Below are positions 8,534 to 15,950 of a DNA stretch of 64,000 bases, piece after piece (positions within the stretch are counted from its first letter, which is position 1; every line of letters begins with the position of its first letter). The stretch is from Neptuniibacter marinus (lineage in GTDB: Bacteria; Pseudomonadota; Gammaproteobacteria; Pseudomonadales; Balneatricaceae): NCBI RefSeq assembly GCF_001597725.1, contig NZ_LUTR01000006.1, positions 60,906-124,905 of the forward strand, read 5' to 3'. A program made the translations under genes and the position numbers. The notes beneath the pieces are model-generated. The model did not search any database and was not told the origin of the DNA. It worked only from the letters and a program-made list of their open reading frames with translations.

Positions 8534-8890
8534 ATGGATTTAGTGTACATTCGAGAGTTAGAAGTGGAAACAGTTATAGGTATTTATGACTGGGAGCGCG
8601 AAATTCGTCAGCGAGTTAATCTCGATTTGGAGATGGGCACGGATATCCGTCAAGCAGCGAATACCGAGGATGTAGAGAATACGCTTAACTATAAATCGGT
8701 TTCTGATCGTTTGATTGAGTTTATTGAGCAAAGTGAATTTTTGCTGGTTGAAACTATGGCAGAACAGATTGCAGACATTGTGATCAATGAATTTTCTGTA
8801 AAATGGTTGCGTTTGCGCTTAGGTAAGCCGGGAGCTGTACCGAAAGCTGCTGATGTAGGTGTAATTATTGAGCGTGGAGAGCGGTTTTAA
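8534..8890 (+). CDS. folB: Dihydroneopterin aldolase FolB
   Basis: 118 residues, the normal length. It cleaves 7,8-dihydroneopterin to 6-hydroxymethyl-dihydropterin and glycolaldehyde in folate synthesis. Typical segments are ETVIGIYDWEREIRQ near the N terminus, NYKSVSDRLIEF and LLVETMAEQIADI, with the active-site lysine region at LRLGKPGAVPKA. The stop codon overlaps the start of folK by one base (TAATG), indicating translational coupling between consecutive pathway enzymes. Confidence 0.96.
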   Translation: MDLVYIRELEVETVIGIYDWEREIRQRVNLDLEMGTDIRQAANTEDVENTLNYKSVSDRLIEFIEQSEFLLVETMAEQIADIVINEFSVKWLRLRLGKPGAVPKAADVGVIIERGERF

Positions 8891-9402
8891 TGGCTCAGGT
8901 TTTTGTGAGTGTTGGTAGTAATACTGATAGAGAGCGTTACACCCGTTCTGCGCTGGATGCGCTTCAACAGCACTTTGGATCATTGTTAATCTCCTCTGTT
9001 TATGAAAGTGAAGCGGTTGGTTTTGAGGGGGATAACTTTCTTAATCTTGTCGCTGAATTTAAAACGGAGCTCTCCGTTTCTGAATTATCTAAGCGATTGA
9101 AGCGTATTGAAGATGATAATGGGCGCTGCCGAAAAGGGCCGAAGTTTAGTGGTCGTACTTTAGATATTGATATTTTAACTTATGATCAATATGTTGGAGT
9201 GTTTTCGGGTGTTCAGTTACCTAGGGACGAAGTGACAAAAAATGCATTTGTGTTGCAGCCGTTAGCAGAGATTGCACCCGATATAAAACACCCTGAATTA
9301 GATATGACCTATGCTGAGTTATGGGGTTCTTCTCAAAACCAGCAGAAGCTTTGGACGGTTGAGTTTGAGTGGGCAGGGCATCAGCTTCCTTGTCGTACTT
9401 AA
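8890..9402 (+). CDS. folK: 2-amino-4-hydroxy-6-hydroxymethyldihydropteridine pyrophosphokinase FolK
   Basis: 170 residues. It transfers pyrophosphate from ATP to 6-hydroxymethyl-dihydropterin, the product of FolB. The N-terminal VFVSVGSNTDRE matches the family SxGSN motif. The FSGRTLDIDILTYD segment carries the two metal-binding aspartates, though the usual GPRTLDLDIL is changed to FSGRTLDIDIL. LPRDEVTKNAFVLQPLAEIAP is the C-terminal signature. It overlaps folB by one base and converges with the pteridine reductase gene, 8 bases away. Confidence 0.95.
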   Translation: MAQVFVSVGSNTDRERYTRSALDALQQHFGSLLISSVYESEAVGFEGDNFLNLVAEFKTELSVSELSKRLKRIEDDNGRCRKGPKFSGRTLDIDILTYDQYVGVFSGVQLPRDEVTKNAFVLQPLAEIAPDIKHPELDMTYAELWGSSQNQQKLWTVEFEWAGHQLPCRT

Positions 9403-9410
9403 ACTCAGAA

Positions 9411-10142
9411 TTAATGGCTATAAAGTGATTTTCCACCGTCTACTGCGAGTATTTGGCCGGTAATATAGTCTGCATTGGCTAAAAAGTAGACGGCTTCTGC
9501 TAGATCTTCTGCATCACCTGTTTTTCCTAGTAATGTTTTATCTAAAATAGCCGTTTGTTGTGCCTGAGATAAGCCTACATCGGGCCATAAAATAGCCCCG
9601 GGTGATACGCCGTTAACGCGAACTTCTGGCCCCAGTTCTTTGGCAAGGCTTTTAGTCATCATCTCTAGTCCTGCTTTGGCAATCGAATAAATAGGATGAC
9701 CTGGTAGCCCTCGTTGTGCGTGTATATCAATCATATTGATAATGCAGCCGTTGTTTTGACGAAGGGTTTGGCTTAATGCGGCGCTTAGAAAGTAGGGTGC
9801 GCGTAAATTGGAGTTTACTAGATTATCCCACTGCTCTTGTGTACTTGTGTTTAGAGGTGTGGGATAGAAGGCTGATGCGTTGTTGATTAGTAGATTAATG
9901 CGTCCCCATTTATTAAGACTGCTATTTGCTAGTTGCTCGACCTCGTGCATTATATTTAGGTCAGCTTGAAGTATGTCAGCGCTATCTGGGCGGATATTAT
10001 TGAGCTTGTTTGCAAGAGCCTCTGCTTCATTAAGGGATGCGTTGTAATGAATTATAACTGAGTAGCCTTGGGCGTGAAGGTGTGCGGCGATAGTTGAGCC
10101 AACTCTTTTGGCTGCACCTGTAATTAAGGCTACTTTATTCAT
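9411..10142 (-). CDS. Pteridine reductase-like short-chain dehydrogenase
   Basis: 243 residues, a classical SDR. The cofactor motif is TGAAKRVGS, the TGxxxRxG variant of NADPH-dependent pteridine reductases (PTR1/FolM type) rather than TGxxxGxG. The catalytic Tyr-Lys is in YSIAKAGLEMMTK, and the NNA motif is in LLINNASAF. The neighbouring folB-folK pair supports a role in reducing dihydropterins such as dihydromonapterin. The ATG overlaps the cca stop region on the same strand by one base, so it is likely cotranscribed with cca. Substrate is inferred from motif and context only. Confidence 0.85.
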   Translation of the reverse strand: MNKVALITGAAKRVGSTIAAHLHAQGYSVIIHYNASLNEAEALANKLNNIRPDSADILQADLNIMHEVEQLANSSLNKWGRINLLINNASAFYPTPLNTSTQEQWDNLVNSNLRAPYFLSAALSQTLRQNNGCIINMIDIHAQRGLPGHPIYSIAKAGLEMMTKSLAKELGPEVRVNGVSPGAILWPDVGLSQAQQTAILDKTLLGKTGDAEDLAEAVYFLANADYITGQILAVDGGKSLYSH

Positions 10143-11242
10143 TATGTCTCCTGATTGAATTGTTGGCAGATAGATAGGCGGCGGTTGTTGATCGCTTCTC
10201 CCAATGCGGGCCCCGTAAATCCTTCAGCCATAAGTTGCTTAGGTTGAATTAGGGCTATCTGCTCTAGAATAGGGGGCAGGCTATCGAGCTGTACGGTATC
10301 GTGGAGCGTATCTAAGCACAGACGTAATTGCGGCAGACGCTGTGGGCGTCGAATCAGATCTAATTGCAGCAAAGTGTTTAGCTTTGTTTGTGCATCTAGG
10401 TGATCGAATTGGGCGAGCTGCTGGTGGTGTTTTTTGCATTGCAGAGCAAGGTCTTTGTAACTGTTAGGTGCGCGTAAACGATCACAAAAACTTAGGGTGT
10501 TGATGTTTTTTGCTAAGGACAGTAGGCCGGCGAAACGAATAATAGCGCTCTCATTTTTATGGCAGAGCGTGGCAAAGTTCTTGCAAAAATCAGGGTCATT
10601 AAGGGTGTCTGTGAACTCAGGCAGTACTTTTGTGATGGCGCCCGCTTGATGCAGCACCTGCAAAAAAATTTCCGGTGATCGTTCAGTTAATGCACGCTCA
10701 AATTCCTTCCAGACTCGTTCTGCGGTCAGATGTTCTAATTCATCCGTTTGTGACAACTGGTGCATAAGTGTCAGAGTTTCATCTGCGACACTGAAGCCTA
10801 AGTGGGCGTACCGTGCGGCGAAGCGGGCTACGCGTAGTACTCTTAATGGATCTTCTGAAAATGCAGGTGATACATGGCGTAGTAACTTTTTTTGTAGATC
10901 TTCTTGGCCATTGTAGGGGTCAATCAGTTGCTTATCTGGGCCTAATGCCATTGCATTAATTGTTAAATCTCGCCTGAGTAGATCCTCTTCTAGTGTCACA
11001 GAGGGATCGGCATGATAGTTGAAGCCGGTATAACCTTTGCCAGACTTACGTTCTGTTCTGGCAAGTGCATATTCTTCGCCAGTGTCGGGGTGGATGAATA
11101 CAGGGAAATCTTGACCTACCGGCTGATAGCCCTGAGATAGCATCTCTTCTGCCGTAGCACCGACAACAACCCAGTCTTTATCAAATGCAGGGTAACCTAA
11201 GAGGTGATCTCTAACCGCACCACCTACCAGATAAATTTGCAT
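10142..11242 (-). CDS. cca: CCA tRNA nucleotidyltransferase
   Basis: 366 residues. It adds or repairs the 3' CCA of tRNAs without a template. The class II nucleotidyltransferase head shows [13 protein letters not shown] and DKDWVVVGA, then [11 protein letters not shown] and [14 protein letters not shown]. The E. coli enzyme (412 residues) has an HD phosphohydrolase domain after this. Here the equivalent stretch ([22 protein letters not shown]) has no His-Asp pair and the tail is shorter, so phosphatase/phosphodiesterase activity is not expected. It overlaps glpE by one base. Confidence 0.95.
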   Translation of the reverse strand: MQIYLVGGAVRDHLLGYPAFDKDWVVVGATAEEMLSQGYQPVGQDFPVFIHPDTGEEYALARTERKSGKGYTGFNYHADPSVTLEEDLLRRDLTINAMALGPDKQLIDPYNGQEDLQKKLLRHVSPAFSEDPLRVLRVARFAARYAHLGFSVADETLTLMHQLSQTDELEHLTAERVWKEFERALTERSPEIFLQVLHQAGAITKVLPEFTDTLNDPDFCKNFATLCHKNESAIIRFAGLLSLAKNINTLSFCDRLRAPNSYKDLALQCKKHHQQLAQFDHLDAQTKLNTLLQLDLIRRPQRLPQLRLCLDTLHDTVQLDSLPPILEQIALIQPKQLMAEGFTGPALGEAINNRRLSICQQFNQET

Positions 11243-11562
11243 TAGCTTTGCTCACATAGCGTTGGCTGTTCTGCGCGCCATGCTTCATAACCGCCGTTGA
11301 TGCTGTAAACGCGGTCAAATCCTTGTTCAGCTAAGAACTGGGCAGCGGATTGGCTACTGATACCATGGTAGCAACAGACTAATAAGGGTTTATCCATGTC
11401 GGCATCATGCATGAATTGGTGCATGTTTTCATTGCTAAGGTTGAACGAGCCTGAAATGTGGCCTTGTGTAAAGCTTTGAGGGTCACGTATATCAACGACT
11501 TCTGCGCCGTCTTCTAGCAGAGCAACTGCTTGGGTGGAGTCTATACATTGGAATTCACTCAT
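11242..11562 (-). CDS. glpE: Thiosulfate sulfurtransferase GlpE (single-domain rhodanese)
   Basis: 106 residues, a single rhodanese domain like E. coli GlpE (108). It moves sulfane sulfur from thiosulfate to an acceptor such as cyanide or thioredoxin. The active loop is CCYHGISS, with the catalytic cysteine at residue 64 followed by YHG, which is the GlpE form. The [10 protein letters not shown] motif is present. It overlaps apaH by 4 bases and belongs to the lptD-to-cca minus-strand run. Confidence 0.93.
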   Translation of the reverse strand: MSEFQCIDSTQAVALLEDGAEVVDIRDPQSFTQGHISGSFNLSNENMHQFMHDADMDKPLLVCCYHGISSQSAAQFLAEQGFDRVYSINGGYEAWRAEQPTLCEQS

Positions 11563-12422
11563 TCGGTTACCTTTGTATCGTTATTGGTTTCAGGTGAAAG
11601 TGGTTTTGCCGTGATGGAAGGTGTACTAAATAACTGCATATCATCTAAACGTAATGTTGTGAGTTTTCCACCCCACACGCACCCTGTATCTAAGGCAAAG
11701 ACATTCTTGGCGTTTGCCTCCCCTTCTAATGCAGCCCAGTGACCAAAAAGAATACGTATATCTTGCTCATTTGGATCTTTGCGCGGAAATTGAAACCAAG
11801 GTTTATGGCCGTGAGGCTGCGAATCTAAATCACCTTTTGCTGAAAAGTCTAATTTACCCTCTACTGTACAGAAACGCATGCGTGTAAAGTAATTAGTAAT
11901 GAGTCTTAAGCGGTTCCAGCCTTGATGATGGGGTGACCAGGTATTAGGTTGGTTACCATACATGTGGTTAAAAAATTCACCTGCAAGCGTGCTGTCAAGT
12001 ACTTTTTCGACTTCCTTTGCGCGTTTTTGTGCTTTGCTAATGCTCCAGCATGGGGGGATGCCGGCATGGACCATAGCGACCTTTGCATGTTTATCGTAAA
12101 CCATGAGTTTTTGTTTACGTAGCCATGTGAGCAATTCGTGTTTATCGGGCGCTTGAAGAATGGGTGTCAGTGTATCGCTACGTTTATGATGGGTTGCACC
12201 AAAATACACGGCTAAAAGGTGTAGATCATGATTGCCCAGTACGCAGGTGGCTCTAGGTCCTAAGGCTTTGATAAACCTTAAGGTTTCTAAAGACTGGGGG
12301 CCGCGATTAACTAAGTCGCCTGCGACCCATAGTTGGTCACTCTCGGAGAATTGAACTTGTTGTAAGAGAAGTCTGAGCTCTTGATAACAGCCCTGGATAT
12401 CCCCAACCGCATATATAGCCAT
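11559..12422 (-). CDS. apaH: Bis(5'-nucleosyl)-tetraphosphatase, symmetrical (ApaH)
   Basis: 287 residues. It hydrolyses Ap4A to two ADP. It has the phosphoprotein-phosphatase metal motifs in order: GDIQGCYQEL at the N terminus, GDLVNRGPQSLE and GNHDLHLLA, then conserved histidines in VHAGIPPCW and FGHWAALEG. It lies 24 bases downstream of apaG in the conserved rsmA-apaG-apaH order. Confidence 0.97.
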   Translation of the reverse strand: MAIYAVGDIQGCYQELRLLLQQVQFSESDQLWVAGDLVNRGPQSLETLRFIKALGPRATCVLGNHDLHLLAVYFGATHHKRSDTLTPILQAPDKHELLTWLRKQKLMVYDKHAKVAMVHAGIPPCWSISKAQKRAKEVEKVLDSTLAGEFFNHMYGNQPNTWSPHHQGWNRLRLITNYFTRMRFCTVEGKLDFSAKGDLDSQPHGHKPWFQFPRKDPNEQDIRILFGHWAALEGEANAKNVFALDTGCVWGGKLTTLRLDDMQLFSTPSITAKPLSPETNNDTKVTE

Positions 12423-12446
12423 AAAGTGCGACTCTGATCGTGTTAA

Positions 12447-12833
12447 TTAGTGTAATGCGTTTGGACTGGCTAAAGTAAATGGGGTGATGGGCGCTTTAAA
12501 CAGTTCGCCTTCATCGGTGCTCATTTCATAATGTCCTTGCATGCTTCCTACGCTAGTGGTGAGCACTGAACCACTAGTATAAGTGTAGCTTGAGTTGGGC
12601 TCTATAACAGGCTGTTCACCTACGACACCTTCCCCTTGGACTTCTTGAATGTGTTGATTTCCATCGGTAATTAACCAATATCTATTTAGAAGCTGTACTG
12701 GAATGGGATTGTGATTGGTAATTGTAATTTGGTAAGAAAACACGTAACGCTTGCTATCGGGGTCAGATTGCTTATCCAGATAGGCTGTGTTGACTTCTAT
12801 AGTTATTTTATCCCCAAGCGACATATTATCCAT
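12447..12833 (-). CDS. apaG: ApaG protein
   Basis: 128 residues, the normal length for this fibronectin-III-like beta fold. Typical segments are YVFSYQITITNHNPIPVQLL, RYWLITDGNQHIQEVQGEGVVGEQP and SSYTYTSGSVL, with QGHYEMSTDEGE near the end. It has no established enzymatic activity; ApaG-like domains are also found in F-box and polymerase-interacting proteins. It overlaps rsmA by 8 bases and precedes apaH. Confidence 0.95.
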   Translation of the reverse strand: MDNMSLGDKITIEVNTAYLDKQSDPDSKRYVFSYQITITNHNPIPVQLLNRYWLITDGNQHIQEVQGEGVVGEQPVIEPNSSYTYTSGSVLTTSVGSMQGHYEMSTDEGELFKAPITPFTLASPNALH

Positions 12834-13650
12834 TAATTTTTTCTTTGCCTTTGTGTTGAGTAAGGTAGTTGCTTATAGTGACAAAATCAGCAACTGATAA
12901 TCGTTCTGGACGTAGTGTTGGATCAATTCCAATGCTCTCGAGTGCTTCGGCACTGAGTAATGGCTTTAGATTGTTACGTAAAGTTTTGCGGCGCATATTG
13001 AATGCAGTTCTTACGACCACTTGGAATTGCTCGATATCTTCGGCGGTATAGGGTAATTCATGATATGGCGTTAAGCGTATGATCGCTGAATCTACTTTTG
13101 GGGCAGGGTTAAAAGCACCGGGTGGTACTTTAAATAGCGATTCCACATTACAGTAATATTGCGCCATAATTCCCAGTCGACCGTAGTTATTTTCACCAGG
13201 CCCAGCGGCCATTCTATCAACCACCTCTTTTTGTAGCATAAAGTGCATGTCTTCCACATTGTCTGAATGGCTAAGTAGGTGGAAGATTAATTGGGTTGAT
13301 ATGTTATAAGGTAGGTTTCCGACTATACGTAGGCGCTTTTCGTTTTTGCGAAGTTGTGAGAAATCAAATTTCATTGCATCCGCTTCATGAATGCGGAATT
13401 TGTCCCCATACATAAAAAATTTAGTGCGTAAGATAGGTGGAAGGTCTCTATCGAGCTCTACTGCATCTAACTCTCCTGCTTCAGATAACAGTTCTTCAGT
13501 TAAGGCGCCTAACCCGGGTCCAATTTCAACAATTTGGTCTGATTCATGAGGTGAAATTGCACGGATAATACGGCGAATAACGCCGTGATCATGCAGGAAG
13601 TTTTGCCCAAAACGTTTTCGGGCTTTATGTGCTATTGGTTTTTTGCTCAT
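12826..13650 (-). CDS. rsmA: 16S rRNA dimethyladenosine transferase RsmA (KsgA)
   Basis: 274 residues. It dimethylates A1518 and A1519 in the 3' hairpin of 16S rRNA using SAM. It starts with the typical ARKRFGQNFLHD, has SAM motif I VEIGPGLGALTEELL, acidic motif AVELDRDL and catalytic motif IV NLPYNIS. PPGAFNPAPKVDSAIIRLTP and FNMRRKTLRNNLK follow. It sits 3 bases after pdxA. Confidence 0.98.
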   Translation of the reverse strand: MSKKPIAHKARKRFGQNFLHDHGVIRRIIRAISPHESDQIVEIGPGLGALTEELLSEAGELDAVELDRDLPPILRTKFFMYGDKFRIHEADAMKFDFSQLRKNEKRLRIVGNLPYNISTQLIFHLLSHSDNVEDMHFMLQKEVVDRMAAGPGENNYGRLGIMAQYYCNVESLFKVPPGAFNPAPKVDSAIIRLTPYHELPYTAEDIEQFQVVVRTAFNMRRKTLRNNLKPLLSAEALESIGIDPTLRPERLSVADFVTISNYLTQHKGKEKING

Positions 13651-13653
13651 GAA

Positions 13654-14652
13654 TTAGTTCGCGAGTTGGCTGCGATGGCGAGACATTTCGCCAGCATAAT
13701 CTATTGCTGTTAATAGGCTTCCTAGATCTGCAGTTCCTGTGCCTGCTAAATCGAGTGCTGTGCCATGATCGACCGACGTACGGATAATGGGCATGCCTAA
13801 GGTAATATTTACTGCTTTGCCGAAACCTTTGTATTTTAGCACGGGAAGGCCTTGGTCGTGGTACATAGCTAATACGGCATCAGCGGTTTGTAGGTATTTC
13901 TCGGTAAATAAGGTATCGGCGGGGAGGGGGCCGATTAGATTAATCCCTTTAGCTTTTAATTTTCCCAGAGTAGGTTCAATAACTTCAATCTCTTCCATAC
14001 CTAAATGGCCGCCTTCGCCTGCATGGGGATTAAGACCTGTGACCAATATTTTAGGCGACTTAATTCCAAAACTGGATTTTAGATCCTGATTGAGGACTTC
14101 AATCACTTCGGTCAGTAGGGCGGGTGTGATCGCATCGGCTATTTCTCGAAGTGGTAAATGGGTGGTGGCTAAAGCAACACGTAGCCCTTCGGTTGCTAAC
14201 ATCATGACCACTTTACTTGTCTTTGTTAATGCTTCGAGAAATTCTGTGTGGCCACTGAAGGGTATGCCGGCGTCATTGATTACACCTTTATGAACCGGTG
14301 CTGTAATAAGTGCAGAGAAAGTACCATCTAAGCAGCCGTTAGCTGCTAGGGATAATGTAGCTAAAACATATTCCGCATTTGCGGTATTGAGCTTTCCGGG
14401 GATGGCGTCTGCTTTCAGCGGAACGGGAATTACTTTTAATGTTCTGGCTGGTGTTGGTGATGCGGGTTGAGTGGGGTCGAATTGCTCAATGTTGAGCGGA
14501 AGTTGCAATTGCTTCGCCCGTTGACGAAGAAGCTCTGGGTCAGCAATGACAACTAACTCATCAATGTGCCCTAACTGTGCAATTTGAATGCACAAGTCAG
14601 GGCCAATTCCCGAAGGTTCACCTGGTGTAATGACAAGGCGGTTCGTCCCCAA
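13654..14652 (-). CDS. pdxA: 4-hydroxythreonine-4-phosphate dehydrogenase PdxA
   Basis: 332 residues from a TTG start at 14652, close to the E. coli length of 329. The TTG lies 5 bases after the surA stop codon, with a GGAG ribosome site at a spacing of 8. An upstream ATG at 14706 would overlap surA by 49 bases and add an unconserved tail, so the TTG is preferred. PdxA oxidises 4-phosphohydroxythreonine in vitamin B6 synthesis. Motifs: [33 protein letters not shown] (metal-binding His) and [16 protein letters not shown]. Confidence 0.94.
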   Translation of the reverse strand: MGTNRLVITPGEPSGIGPDLCIQIAQLGHIDELVVIADPELLRQRAKQLQLPLNIEQFDPTQPASPTPARTLKVIPVPLKADAIPGKLNTANAEYVLATLSLAANGCLDGTFSALITAPVHKGVINDAGIPFSGHTEFLEALTKTSKVVMMLATEGLRVALATTHLPLREIADAITPALLTEVIEVLNQDLKSSFGIKSPKILVTGLNPHAGEGGHLGMEEIEVIEPTLGKLKAKGINLIGPLPADTLFTEKYLQTADAVLAMYHDQGLPVLKYKGFGKAVNITLGMPIIRTSVDHGTALDLAGTGTADLGSLLTAIDYAGEMSRHRSQLAN

Positions 14653-14657
14653 GCTGA

Positions 14658-15950
14658 TTACTCCTTGATGTCTACATAAGCTTGTGAACGTATCTCGCGT
14701 AACCAATTAGTTAGTTCTTCATTGAACTTACGTTTTTGGATAACGGCTCGTGCACGGTTTTCTTGCATCTCTTCGCCTAGATCTTGGGTGCGTTTATCTA
14801 GGACGGTTAGGATATGCCAGCCAAAGCGTGATTCAAAAGGTGCTGATACTTGCCCTGTAGGTGTATTGTTCATCACCTCTTCAAATTCAGGGACCATCTG
14901 TCCATCTTGAGTCCAGCCGAGAGACCCGCCTTCTGAACCGCTCGCAGGATCATCACTAAACTCTTTTGCTAATGATGCAAATGATTCGCCGTTATCGATT
15001 CGTTTTTTGATATCCATTATTTGTTGTTGCGCCTGAGCGGACGTTCTAATTTCACTTGGTTTAAGTAATATGTGGCTTACAAGGCGTTGCTCTACTAATT
15101 GTACTGAACCGCCGCGTTTATCCTTCATTAGAATGATATGGAAGCCGCTTGATGAGCGTATAGGTTTGCTGAATTCTGAGGGGGAAAGTTGGCGCGCTGC
15201 ATTCCCTAAAGTTTCAGGTAATTCTGCGGCCTTTCTCCAGCCTAGGTCGCCACCATTAAGTGCGTTAGGTGCGTTGGAAAATTCCACGGCGAGCTTGGAG
15301 AAGTCCTCTCCATTTTCGAGTTTAGTGTGAATATCTTTAGCAATTCTTTCTGCTCGTTGAATCATCTCTGGTGATGCTTGAGAGGGGGTAGCAATCAAAA
15401 TATGCCCTAAGGAATATTCTGCAGACAGCTGGCTTTGGCCTGTTTCGGATTTCAAAAAGTTGTCGAGCTCTTGTTCTGATACGCGAATACGTCGGTTGAC
15501 CATATTTTGCTGGACACTGTTAAGTAGTAATTCGCCGCGAATTTGCTCTCTGACTTGGGCGTAGTTCCGTCCTTCGGCGATCAATGCTTCGCGGAACTGC
15601 TCTAATGATAAGCCGTTTTGTGAGGCGATGCCGTTTAAGGTGTTGTTGAGCTGGCTATCAGAGATACGAATCCCTTGCTGTAGAGCAAGCTGTTTTTGAA
15701 TGCTTTCCAATATTAATCGATCTAGAACCTGCTTGCGGAAGATATTATCGGGAGGTAACTTTGTGTTGCGGGCGGATAGCTGTTCACGAGTTATGGCAAC
15801 GCGTTGATCAAGTTCGCTCTGCATAACAATACCGTCATTGACCACGGCAACGACTTGGTCAAGGGGTACTGCGTCCGCCAGTGCTGAGTGGGTAGGAATT
15901 AGCAGAGTTAGTGCTGCGATTGAAAATATTTTTCTGAGCTTAGTCTTCAT
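14658..15950 (-). CDS. surA: Periplasmic chaperone / peptidyl-prolyl isomerase SurA
   Basis: 430 residues from the ATG at 15950, close to the 428 of E. coli; an ATG at 15971 would add seven residues. It escorts outer-membrane beta-barrels such as LptD to the BAM complex. The Sec signal peptide has a hydrophobic core [15 protein letters not shown], and mature residues begin at [15 protein letters not shown]. Two parvulin domains follow ([14 protein letters not shown]... and [13 protein letters not shown]...), each with the GGDLGW or GGSLGW loop. It overlaps lptD by 11 bases; the pairing with its client gene is conserved. Confidence 0.96.
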   Translation of the reverse strand: MKTKLRKIFSIAALTLLIPTHSALADAVPLDQVVAVVNDGIVMQSELDQRVAITREQLSARNTKLPPDNIFRKQVLDRLILESIQKQLALQQGIRISDSQLNNTLNGIASQNGLSLEQFREALIAEGRNYAQVREQIRGELLLNSVQQNMVNRRIRVSEQELDNFLKSETGQSQLSAEYSLGHILIATPSQASPEMIQRAERIAKDIHTKLENGEDFSKLAVEFSNAPNALNGGDLGWRKAAELPETLGNAARQLSPSEFSKPIRSSSGFHIILMKDKRGGSVQLVEQRLVSHILLKPSEIRTSAQAQQQIMDIKKRIDNGESFASLAKEFSDDPASGSEGGSLGWTQDGQMVPEFEEVMNNTPTGQVSAPFESRFGWHILTVLDKRTQDLGEEMQENRARAVIQKRKFNEELTNWLREIRSQAYVDIKE

